A stretch of DNA of 7,370 bases, taken from an uncultured Collinsella sp. (GTDB taxonomy: Bacteria > Actinomycetota > Coriobacteriia > Coriobacteriales > Coriobacteriaceae). Positions 1-5,464 of this stretch are shown piece after piece (within the stretch, counting starts at the first letter, position 1; each line of letters begins with the position of its first letter). The notes under the pieces were generated by a model, which was given only the letters and a program-made list of their open reading frames with translations, did no database searches and was not told the DNA's origin. The stretch covers positions 1-7,370 of the forward strand of contig USFU01000079.1 in the NCBI GenBank assembly GCA_900554135.1. The letters run 5' to 3'. The translations under genes and the position numbers were made by a program.

Positions 1-152
1 ACGCCCATCAGGAAGACGGCGTCGTAGCCCTCGTCGGCGACCTTGTCTGCGAGCGCGGTCATCTTCTTGCCGGTCTCGTAGAGCGCCTTGCCGTCCTCGA
101 CGTAGCCCTCCTGGTCGAAATGCATGATCTCGATCTTCTCGGTTTCCTTCAT
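1..152 (-). CDS. SIS-domain sugar-phosphate protein, N-terminal part (runs off left edge)
   Basis: The 50 visible codons begin at an ATG (152-150) preceded by a good ribosome site (AAAGGA, six bases upstream). The protein begins MKETEKIEIMHFDQEGYVED and ends at the window edge with YDAVFLMGV. This is an acidic/helical N-terminus leading into the first beta strand of what looks like a SIS (sugar isomerase) fold, where a small-residue loop that binds the sugar phosphate normally follows. FrlB-type deglycases and related SIS aldose-ketose isomerases start this way. The gene has its own promoter/operator region, nearly identical to that of the EIIC-B/EIID-B transcript, so a role in the same pathway is likely. 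It could be a second deglycase for a different phosphorylated Amadori sugar, or a plain sugar-phosphate isomerase. The catalytic half is outside the window, so the family call rests on a short N-terminus and on context. Confidence 0.6.
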   Translation of the reverse strand, partial: MKETEKIEIMHFDQEGYVEDGKALYETGKKMTALADKVADEGYDAVFLMG

Positions 153-202
153 GGTTTGTCCTTTCTGTCTTGGACGCGACTCTATACATCGCGTTTCTTT
201 TC

Positions 203-246
203 GATACCAATTATAGACATACACCCGTCGTGTTTTTAATACCACT
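203..246 (-). promoter_or_regulatory. Promoter/operator of the left SIS gene
   Basis: On the minus strand a perfect -10 box, TATAAT (215-210), lies about 58 bases before the SIS start codon. No good -35 box stands at the usual distance, which suggests an activator-dependent or weak promoter. The + strand reads GATACCAATTATAG, then 21 unconserved bases, then AATACCACT. The same two blocks with exactly the same 21-base spacing recur at 3353-3396, in front of EIIC copy B. The ATACCA cores (204-209 and 239-244) are direct repeats 35 bases apart, one touching the -10 box and one in the -35 region. Conservation of the blocks but not of the spacer suggests a transcription-factor site. The regulator is not encoded in the window. 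Confidence 0.65.
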
Positions 247-304
247 TTGTAATCTGTGCCGATCCTCGGTGAACGGTCGAAATTCTCGGGTGAGTGGTAT
301 TAAA
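235..304. repeat. 12-bp perfect inverted repeat between the MFS and SIS genes
   Basis: TTTAATACCACT (235-246) and its exact reverse complement AGTGGTATTAAA (293-304) face each other across 46 bases. The first arm is the upstream half of the SIS-gene operator; the second lies just downstream of the MFS stop codon. The second arm has no -10 box at the matching distance on the plus strand, so it is not an obvious divergent promoter. It may be an auxiliary operator for DNA looping or cooperative binding. The arms are too far apart and too AT-rich to look like a terminator. The rest of the 170-base gap (153-322) holds only the SIS promoter and ribosome site. Confidence 0.6.
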
Positions 305-322
305 TTAGAATTAGATGTATAT

Positions 323-1537
323 CTAGCACTCCTGACGCCTCCCCTGCGTGACAAAGAACAGCGTTCCTACCAACGCAATGATCGTCGATGCTCCAAACAG
401 CACCGCTTGAACGCCCAAAGCCTCCGCCAAAAATGGAGCAGCCAGCAACGGCAGCACGCCGGCACTCATCAGGCCAAAACGCACAAAGCCGGTAATACGT
501 CCCAGGTATTTGATGTCCGCACGCTCCTGAATCAAGATCATCTGCAGCGGCTCCAAGAAACCCCAAGCCAAGCCATTGATCGCCTGACCGATAATCGCCA
601 CGCCTAACATATCGGTGCCCACGTACACCATCGACCCAATGCCCACCGTCATGAGTGCCCCGAGCAACAGCTGCAGATTGACGCGGCGAGACGAAAGCTT
701 GGTCAGAGCGAAAGCGCCCACCGACGAAGTGAGCCCCACGACCGAGGACAGCCAGCCCAGCCAGACGATATCCACGTTGAGCACGTCGCGGTAGAACAGC
801 GACTCCAGCGAATCGAACGCACCGAACGCAAAGAAGCCCAAAAAGCCCGAGATAAAGATGAGGCGCAGGTCGTGATCGCAAAACGTGAGCCGGGCGCCCT
901 CGACCATACCGCCAAGGATGCCGCCCGTCTGCTTCTCCGCCTTTGGGGGAACCACGCTCTCATAGCAACCTAAGGAAAGCCAAGCCGCCACGCCCATCAT
1001 GCCGGCCATGAGCAAGTAAACGGATTGCGTGGCAAAGCAGCTCACGATGGCACCGCCGAGCAGCGGGCCGGCAGTATAGGCGATGTTGCTGTAGAACACC
1101 ATGAGGCCGTTCACGCGGGTACGGCCCTCGGTGGTCGACTCCAGGTATCCCGGAAACGCATGCGTGCAGGTGTTGATAAAGCCGCCCGCAAGTCCCAAGA
1201 CGCACGCGGCAAACACAAGCCCGGGGACAGACAACGGCGCCAACCCCACGCCAAGCGATAGCACTGCCGTAATCACGCACGTCACAAACGACGTACGGCG
1301 CGGACCAAAACGGTCGATGACCGAGCCCGACACCATATTGCCCACCGACGTCGTAAGGTTGCGTACGAGCGTAATAGCGGCGACCAAAAAGGCCGTACCA
1401 GCCAAGTCATACGTCGCCGCGCCGATAAGCCCCAAAAAGTACACCGCATTGTTGGCGCACCACTGCAGGGACTCAATGAGAATCAGCCTGACTTCTGCCG
1501 GCGTCAGGCGCATTGCTTCGCGATCCTTCGCGAACAT
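323..1537 (-). CDS. MFS transporter (12-TM major facilitator)
   Basis: This 404-residue protein has the length and hydrophobic pattern of a 12-helix major facilitator superfamily permease. The family loop motif between helices 2 and 3 is visible as GSVIDRFGPRR at about residues 71-81, and a hydrophilic central loop (about residues 196-215, VVPPKAEKQTGG) separates the two six-helix halves. I cannot assign a substrate; the overall look is closer to the drug/siderophore-exporter side of the superfamily than to sugar symporters. The chosen ATG (1537-1535) has AAGGAG at 1548-1543, five bases upstream. An in-frame ATG at codon 9 (1513-1511) is possible, and codons 2-7 form a hairpin with an SD-like loop. 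The gene follows EIID copy B by 91 bases, with an intrinsic terminator filling most of that gap. It stands where the EamA transporter stands behind EIID copy A, so the two may play parallel roles, perhaps export of a catabolic by-product (inference). Confidence 0.85.
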   Translation of the reverse strand: MFAKDREAMRLTPAEVRLILIESLQWCANNAVYFLGLIGAATYDLAGTAFLVAAITLVRNLTTSVGNMVSGSVIDRFGPRRTSFVTCVITAVLSLGVGLAPLSVPGLVFAACVLGLAGGFINTCTHAFPGYLESTTEGRTRVNGLMVFYSNIAYTAGPLLGGAIVSCFATQSVYLLMAGMMGVAAWLSLGCYESVVPPKAEKQTGGILGGMVEGARLTFCDHDLRLIFISGFLGFFAFGAFDSLESLFYRDVLNVDIVWLGWLSSVVGLTSSVGAFALTKLSSRRVNLQLLLGALMTVGIGSMVYVGTDMLGVAIIGQAINGLAWGFLEPLQMILIQERADIKYLGRITGFVRFGLMSAGVLPLLAAPFLAEALGVQAVLFGASTIIALVGTLFFVTQGRRQEC

Positions 1538-1554
1538 ACGAACTCCTTCTATAC

Positions 1555-1594
1555 AAAAAGGGGATGGAGGGCATAGGCCTGCTCCATCCCCTTT
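1555..1594 (-). terminator. Intrinsic terminator after EIID copy B
   Basis: On the minus strand AAAGGGGATGGAG (1594-1582) pairs perfectly with CTCCATCCCCTTT (1569-1557) around a 12-base loop, a 13-bp stem followed directly by a U-run (TTTTTG). It lies 35 bases after the EIID-B stop codon. The stem ends only about eight bases before the ribosome site of the MFS gene, so it would end most transcripts from the PTS genes and leaves no room for a separate MFS promoter. The MFS gene may therefore be expressed by read-through. Confidence 0.9.
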
Positions 1595-1628
1595 CCAGGT
1601 TGCAACGAAAATCTATGCAGCCGGGCCC

Positions 1629-2462
1629 TTACGCCAGCACGCCGAAGAACGCGCCGATGATGCCCACGACCATGGTGGCAACGATCAGCACCATGGGATT
1701 GATCTTCTTGGACAGCAGCCAGTAGTACAGCCAGAAGGCGATCATGCCGAGCATGCCGGGCATGATGCCGTCCAGGATGTCCTGGAGGGTCTGGGCGTCG
1801 TCGCCCGAGCCGATGGCCACCGGGATGCTGGCCCAGAACATGTCCTTGCACATGGCGCCCACGACCATGACGCCCACGATGCCCACGCAGGTCATGATCT
1901 TCTGCATGAGGCCGGTCCTCTGGGCCTCGTCCAGGAAGCCCACGCCCAGCTCGTAGCCCTTGACGGCGCCCCAGATGCGCAGCGCGAAGCCGGGGACGTT
2001 GTAGATGAGCAGGAAGGCGATGGGGCCGAAGGGGTTGCCGGCCTGGCACAGGCTGATGCCCACCGCGGCGGCGACCACGCGCAGCGTCGACAGGAAGATG
2101 GAGTCGCCGATGCCCGACAGCGGGCCCATGAGGGCGGCCTTGACGTCGTTGACGCTCTCCGGCTCGATCTCGCCGCGGGCGACCTTCTCCTCCATGGCCA
2201 TCGCGATGCCGCCCACGAACGGGGCGAACTGGACGGTGATGTTGAAGAACGCGCAGTGGCGGTGCAGGGCCTCGGCGTAGTCGTCGGGGCGGCCGGCGTA
2301 GATCTTCTTGAGCATGTTGGCGACCATCAGGCAGAAGGCGATGTTCATCTGCTTGTAGTAGGTCCAGGAGAACTCCATGCCCAGGGCGCCGGTGTTGACG
2401 GCGCTCTTGATGAGGTCGGAGCGCGTGATCTTGTTCTCGGGACTAGAAGTCATCGTCCTCAT
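1629..2462 (-). CDS. Mannose-family PTS permease subunit IID, copy B
   Basis: This 277-residue protein is the EIID subunit of a mannose/sorbose/N-acetylgalactosamine-type PTS (EIID-AGA family), which forms the membrane channel with EIIC. Visible signatures are KITRSDLIKS near the N-terminus (11-20), PFVGGIAMAMEE (81-92) and the strongly conserved MGPLSGIGDSIF (112-123). Several C-terminal membrane segments follow (about 143-160, 192-208, 240-275). It overlaps the end of EIIC-B by 20 bases, implying translational coupling. The start may instead be the ATG at 2453 (codon 4, overlap 11 bases), because GGAAGG lies too close to the first ATG. The protein is identical to EIID copy A at 4420-5253, and the genes match base for base up to the stop codon, which is TAA here and TAG there. 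Codon third positions are almost all G or C, unlike the N-terminal part of the adjacent EIIC. Confidence 0.95.
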   Translation of the reverse strand: MRTMTSSPENKITRSDLIKSAVNTGALGMEFSWTYYKQMNIAFCLMVANMLKKIYAGRPDDYAEALHRHCAFFNITVQFAPFVGGIAMAMEEKVARGEIEPESVNDVKAALMGPLSGIGDSIFLSTLRVVAAAVGISLCQAGNPFGPIAFLLIYNVPGFALRIWGAVKGYELGVGFLDEAQRTGLMQKIMTCVGIVGVMVVGAMCKDMFWASIPVAIGSGDDAQTLQDILDGIMPGMLGMIAFWLYYWLLSKKINPMVLIVATMVVGIIGAFFGVLA

Positions 2463-2673
2463 CCCCTTCCGCGGAGAGCTGGGGCTGGGCTCCGCCGAGT
2501 CCCAGCAGGTCGAACTTGTCGATGCCGATGATGATGGCGATCAGGGCGACGCCCAGGACGGGCACGTTGGCGTAGGAGCACAGCAGGAAGCCCAGGAAGT
2601 AGAAGGGCACGAGCTGCTTGGTGAGCACCAGGCGGCCGAGCATGGCGAAGCCCATGGCCGGCAGGATGTTGGC
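1630..2673. repeat. 1044-bp direct repeat, copy B (EIIC 3' end plus EIID)
   Basis: This block matches 4421-5464 with no difference that I can find by eye, at a constant offset of 2791 bases. Translations of the block in several frames on both strands also agree. It begins inside the EIID stop codon (1629 is T, 4420 is C) and ends at EIIC codon 182 (2674 is G, 5465 is T). Beyond both edges the sequences diverge at once: unrelated on the left, homologous but clearly diverged EIIC coding sequence on the right. No transposase, terminal inverted repeat or target duplication is visible, so homologous recombination or gene conversion is more likely than transposition. Confidence 0.95.
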
Positions 2674-3216
2674 GGCGACGCCGCAACCATCAATGATGAA
2701 AGACGGGACAAAGTCGAGCAGGCCCTGGATGGCATCGGAGCCCAGATAGAAGGCGCCGCCGCAAAGCAGGAAGTACTCAAGGCAGCCCCAAAGGCCAATG
2801 CCCCAGTGCACTGCGTAGATACCCTTGAGGTTTCCCTTAAGGGCAAACTTGTCTGCCATGTCCACAAAGACGGGGAAGATCGCATTGGTGATATTGCCGA
2901 TGGTCAGCGAAAGCACGGCGATGGGCATAGCCAGTGCGATAGCCGTCTCGGTACCTTGGCCGAGCTGAATCGCAAAGGCGCAGGCGAGCACGCCACCAAC
3001 CGTCTCGTTAGGCGGCACGTAGGCGCCGATGGAGATCGAGCCCATGAACAGCAGCTCCAGGCTTGCGCCTACGGCAAGACCGGTCTGCAGGTCCCCCAGC
3101 ACCAGGCCCACGAGCGGGCACAGGCAAATGGGGCGGAACGCATAGAGGGTGCCGAGCTGGTAGTCGAGGCAGCCAAAGGCTCCGACTAAGCCGACGAGGA
3201 TTGCTTGGGTAAGCAT
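2443..3216 (-). CDS. Mannose-family PTS permease subunit IIC, copy B
   Basis: This 257-residue EIIC (EII-Sor family) forms the sugar translocation path with EIID. Family features include RPICLCPLVGLVLGDLQTG (about 28-46), GASLELLFMG (50-59), and the PP-(D/N)-E segment followed by AFAIQLG (68-86). The start ATG (3216-3214) is set by GGAGG at 3225-3221, four bases upstream; the frame is open back to 3360 but that stretch is untranslated leader. Residues 182-257 are identical to EIIC-A, while residues 1-181 are only about three-quarters identical. Changes cluster at about residues 100-180 and include D70 to N. The protein ends in an acidic tail, EGDEDDDF. This module has no EIIA or EIIB of its own and probably uses those at 6066-7025. 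Its own promoter/operator lies at 3333-3396. Confidence 0.95.
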   Translation of the reverse strand: MLTQAILVGLVGAFGCLDYQLGTLYAFRPICLCPLVGLVLGDLQTGLAVGASLELLFMGSISIGAYVPPNETVGGVLACAFAIQLGQGTETAIALAMPIAVLSLTIGNITNAIFPVFVDMADKFALKGNLKGIYAVHWGIGLWGCLEYFLLCGGAFYLGSDAIQGLLDFVPSFIIDGCGVAANILPAMGFAMLGRLVLTKQLVPFYFLGFLLCSYANVPVLGVALIAIIIGIDKFDLLGLGGAQPQLSAEGDEDDDF

Positions 3217-3350
3217 GGTTCCTCCAATATAGGGTCTCGAGTCATAGCCGGCTCCCGTTGCGCGCACATCTGATATCAATCCGGGAACTCGACCATATGG
3301 CTCGAAGCGCGCCTGGCGTGCTGCTAACACCCATACCAGGCACAAATGAT
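3217..3350 (-). other. About 135-base untranslated leader of EIIC copy B
   Basis: If transcription starts just after the -10 box at 3365-3360, the message has a leader of roughly 135 bases before EIIC-B. It contains modest pairing elements: GCCTGG (3311-3316) with CCAGGC (3336-3341), TCCCG (3253-3257) with CGGGA (3282-3286), and the palindromes CCATATGG (3293-3300), TGATATCA (3271-3278) and CTCGAG (3236-3241). I do not recognise a known riboswitch or an antiterminator target here, and no U-run terminator is present. Confidence 0.35.
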
Positions 3351-3396
3351 TTGATACCAATTATAGGTATGCAGGTTCTTACTATTTAATACCACT
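3333..3396 (-). promoter_or_regulatory. Promoter/operator of the EIIC-B/EIID-B transcript
   Basis: The minus strand carries a perfect TATAAT (3365-3360). The conserved blocks GATACCAATTATAG (3353-3366) and AATACCACT (3388-3396) have the same 21-base spacing as in front of the left SIS gene. Three ATACCA cores are direct repeats, at 3333-3338, 3354-3359 and 3389-3394, spaced 21 and 35 bases. Here the middle core is also one arm of an inverted repeat, ATACC(3354-3358)-7 bases-GGTAT(3366-3370), centred on the -10 box, so a bound dimer there would block polymerase. No convincing -35 box is present. The binding factor is unknown; GntR/HutC-type sugar regulators bind sites of this general kind, but that assignment is a guess. 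Confidence 0.65.
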
Positions 3397-3440
3397 CGCT
3401 CAGCGGGGTGTTTTTATCCGTAAACGGCGGGTATTGCCCC

Positions 3441-4331
3441 TCAGGCGCAATCCCTGTTGCGACGATGAACGAGCGCAACGAGAAAACCGTCGCCAAAGGC
3501 ATCGGAAACCAGGTTGGCAACGATGACCGAGACGATAATCGCCGCGCCCAAAAACTCGTTCCAGCTAAAGACCTCGCCAAAGAACAGCGCCGACCAGCAA
3601 GGTGCAAGCACGACCTCGCTCATGCAGACCAAGTTGGCGGCAAACGCATTGGTACGCGCGATTCCCTTGGCATACAGAACACTCGCCAGCCCGCTGCAAA
3701 ACAGGCCATGCACCAGCATGAGGCCCCACTCAAAGGGCTTGACGGCCCCCAGATTACCGGCGAAATAGAAAATCGGCAGCATCGAAATCCCGCACGATAT
3801 AAGCGACGACACCATAGGCGACGCATCGGGGCGCGCATTCAGGAAGAAGCACAGCCCAAACGTAGCGCCGGAAATGACAGCGAGCAGGTTGCCGAGCATG
3901 CCCTCGGCGCTCAAATCGCCCAAAAAGAAGAGTCCCATACCCGCAAAGGCGGCCACCACGGAGAATATCTTTGCCGTCGAGGGCAGCGTGCGCGATGCAA
4001 GCGATTGGTACACGATGACAAAGATCATCGAGGTGTACTGCAGAACAATCGCGTTGCCGACCGATGTGAGTTGGTTAGCGAAGTTGAACGTGGTGCCCGT
4101 CACAAAGTTGCAGACGGCCACAAGGACAATCAGGCGACTGATGCGCAGCCTTGGCCTACCAACAAACAAGATGAACAGCGCCATGAAGATCGACGTGACG
4201 GAGCCAATCAAAAGGGCCGACTGCGAATTGGCGCGAACGAGGATGCCGATAAAGCTCCACAAGAGCGCCGTGCCAAATAGATACATCGCCCCGCTCACGC
4301 CATTATCGGGTGGATTGTCAGATCGAATCAC
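3441..4331 (-). CDS. EamA/DMT-family transporter
   Basis: This is a 296-residue integral membrane protein with about ten hydrophobic segments in two halves, the usual size and layout of the drug/metabolite transporter (EamA, RhaT-like) family. The end of each half shows typical family segments: ANQLTSVGNAIVLQYTSMIF in the first half, and NAFAANLVCMSEVVLAPCWS followed by LFFGEVFSWNEFLGAAIIV in the second. The start is a GTG at 4331-4329, chosen because GGAGGT lies five bases upstream (4342-4337) and because the longer open frame runs back through a terminator; an ATG at 4286 would give 281 residues. The gene follows EIID-A by 88 bases with a terminator in between. Many members export amino acids or other metabolites, so export of an amine released by a deglycase is possible, but the substrate cannot be read from the sequence. 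No clear terminator follows it. Confidence 0.85.
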   Translation of the reverse strand: MIRSDNPPDNGVSGAMYLFGTALLWSFIGILVRANSQSALLIGSVTSIFMALFILFVGRPRLRISRLIVLVAVCNFVTGTTFNFANQLTSVGNAIVLQYTSMIFVIVYQSLASRTLPSTAKIFSVVAAFAGMGLFFLGDLSAEGMLGNLLAVISGATFGLCFFLNARPDASPMVSSLISCGISMLPIFYFAGNLGAVKPFEWGLMLVHGLFCSGLASVLYAKGIARTNAFAANLVCMSEVVLAPCWSALFFGEVFSWNEFLGAAIIVSVIVANLVSDAFGDGFLVALVHRRNRDCA

Positions 4332-4336
4332 GAAGC

Positions 4337-4342
4337 ACCTCC
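4337..4342 (-). promoter_or_regulatory. Ribosome binding site that decides the GTG start of the EamA gene
   Basis: GGAGGT on the minus strand is five bases before the GTG codon at 4331. It is the only strong Shine-Dalgarno sequence near this gene's 5' end and favours the GTG over the ATG at 4286. Confidence 0.75.
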
Positions 4343-4356
4343 AGCTAGCTTTCGAT

Positions 4357-4390
4357 AATAAAAAACGGCGACCGCAATGGGTCGCCGTTT
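4357..4390 (-). terminator. Intrinsic terminator after EIID copy A
   Basis: On the minus strand AAACGGCGACC (4390-4380) pairs perfectly with GGTCGCCGTTT (4373-4363) around a six-base loop, and the stem runs into TTTTTTATTAT. It lies 29 bases past the EIID-A stop codon. The EamA ribosome site begins about 20 bases beyond the stem. Any transcript reaching EamA from the PTS operon must pass this hairpin. A TATTAT that could serve as a -10 box overlaps the U-run, but I see no -35 partner at proper spacing. Confidence 0.9.
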
Positions 4391-4419
4391 CCCTTGGGGG
4401 CAGAATAGAACGCAGGAGC

Positions 4420-5253
4420 CTACGCCAGCACGCCGAAGAACGCGCCGATGATGCCCACGACCATGGTGGCAACGATCAGCACCATGGGATTGATCTTCTT
4501 GGACAGCAGCCAGTAGTACAGCCAGAAGGCGATCATGCCGAGCATGCCGGGCATGATGCCGTCCAGGATGTCCTGGAGGGTCTGGGCGTCGTCGCCCGAG
4601 CCGATGGCCACCGGGATGCTGGCCCAGAACATGTCCTTGCACATGGCGCCCACGACCATGACGCCCACGATGCCCACGCAGGTCATGATCTTCTGCATGA
4701 GGCCGGTCCTCTGGGCCTCGTCCAGGAAGCCCACGCCCAGCTCGTAGCCCTTGACGGCGCCCCAGATGCGCAGCGCGAAGCCGGGGACGTTGTAGATGAG
4801 CAGGAAGGCGATGGGGCCGAAGGGGTTGCCGGCCTGGCACAGGCTGATGCCCACCGCGGCGGCGACCACGCGCAGCGTCGACAGGAAGATGGAGTCGCCG
4901 ATGCCCGACAGCGGGCCCATGAGGGCGGCCTTGACGTCGTTGACGCTCTCCGGCTCGATCTCGCCGCGGGCGACCTTCTCCTCCATGGCCATCGCGATGC
5001 CGCCCACGAACGGGGCGAACTGGACGGTGATGTTGAAGAACGCGCAGTGGCGGTGCAGGGCCTCGGCGTAGTCGTCGGGGCGGCCGGCGTAGATCTTCTT
5101 GAGCATGTTGGCGACCATCAGGCAGAAGGCGATGTTCATCTGCTTGTAGTAGGTCCAGGAGAACTCCATGCCCAGGGCGCCGGTGTTGACGGCGCTCTTG
5201 ATGAGGTCGGAGCGCGTGATCTTGTTCTCGGGACTAGAAGTCATCGTCCTCAT
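4420..5253 (-). CDS. Mannose-family PTS permease subunit IID, copy A
   Basis: This EIID (277 residues) has the same amino-acid sequence as the copy at 1629-2462, with the family block MGPLSGIGDSIF at 112-123 and a membrane-embedded C-terminal half. It is the last gene of a complete EIIA-EIIB-EIIC-EIID set, so here it works with its own phosphate-transfer partners. It overlaps the EIIC-A stop by 20 bases from the first ATG (5253), or by 11 from the ATG at 5244, which may be the better start. The stop codon is TAG, in contrast to TAA in copy B, and this is the exact edge of the 1044-bp repeat. Its G/C-ended codon use is stricter than that of the upstream EIIC-A, EIIB and EIIA genes, which fits acquisition of this segment by recombination. 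A terminator follows. Confidence 0.95.
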   Translation of the reverse strand: MRTMTSSPENKITRSDLIKSAVNTGALGMEFSWTYYKQMNIAFCLMVANMLKKIYAGRPDDYAEALHRHCAFFNITVQFAPFVGGIAMAMEEKVARGEIEPESVNDVKAALMGPLSGIGDSIFLSTLRVVAAAVGISLCQAGNPFGPIAFLLIYNVPGFALRIWGAVKGYELGVGFLDEAQRTGLMQKIMTCVGIVGVMVVGAMCKDMFWASIPVAIGSGDDAQTLQDILDGIMPGMLGMIAFWLYYWLLSKKINPMVLIVATMVVGIIGAFFGVLA

Positions 5254-5464
5254 CCCCTTCCGCGGAGAGCTGGGGCTGGGCTCCGCCGAGTCCCAGCAGG
5301 TCGAACTTGTCGATGCCGATGATGATGGCGATCAGGGCGACGCCCAGGACGGGCACGTTGGCGTAGGAGCACAGCAGGAAGCCCAGGAAGTAGAAGGGCA
5401 CGAGCTGCTTGGTGAGCACCAGGCGGCCGAGCATGGCGAAGCCCATGGCCGGCAGGATGTTGGC
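4421..5464. repeat. 1044-bp direct repeat, copy A (EIIC 3' end plus EIID)
   Basis: This is the partner of the block at 1630-2673, in the same orientation and with no mismatch found by eye. It covers EIID-A up to the second base of the stop codon and codons 182-257 of EIIC-A. Recombination between the two copies would remove or duplicate 2791 bases, containing the EamA gene, the module-B promoter and the first 181 codons of EIIC-B. Confidence 0.95.

Noticed and set aside
203..246. Sigma-54 (-24/-12) promoter, often found before mannose PTS operons under LevR control
   Set aside because: The GG and GC dinucleotides at the required spacing are not present, whereas a perfect TATAAT is.
170..607. 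Plus-strand open frame of 145 codons
   Set aside because: It overlaps the SIS promoter and the MFS 3' end, shows no family resemblance, and has no convincing start signal.
1101..2531. Long plus-strand open frame (476 codons) rich in His, Ala, Asp and Gly
   Set aside because: It lies antisense to the MFS, EIID-B and EIIC-B genes. Its composition is what G/C-ended codons give when read backwards, and the matching frame at 3874-5322 repeats only because the EIID block is repeated. No ribosome site or family signature is seen.
3217..3360. N-terminal extension of EIIC-B back to 3360
   Set aside because: The extension overlaps the -10 box and operator. EIIC-A begins at the equivalent MLTQ, which has a strong GGAGG site in copy B.
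3391..3416. Possible plus-strand terminator (CACTCGCTCAGCGGGGTG then TTTTT)
   Set aside because: The stem has a mismatch or bulge, and no plus-strand gene precedes it. The region overlaps the EIIC-B operator, so it is not called.
3408..4280. Plus-strand open frame of 290 codons opposite EamA
   Set aside because: It is highly charged, shows no recognisable domain, and lies fully antisense to a clear membrane protein.
4332..4472. N-terminal extension of the EamA protein to 4472
   Set aside because: It would run from inside EIID-A through a strong terminator. The GTG at 4331 has a strong ribosome site and gives the usual family length.
3874..5322. Long plus-strand open frame (482 codons) over EamA, EIID-A and EIIC-A
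   Set aside because: This is an antisense shadow of well-supported genes with the same low-complexity translation as the frame at 1101-2531.
1630..5464. The 1-kb repeat as an insertion sequence or composite transposon
   Set aside because: The repeat consists only of PTS coding sequence. No transposase, terminal inverted repeats or target-site duplication are visible.
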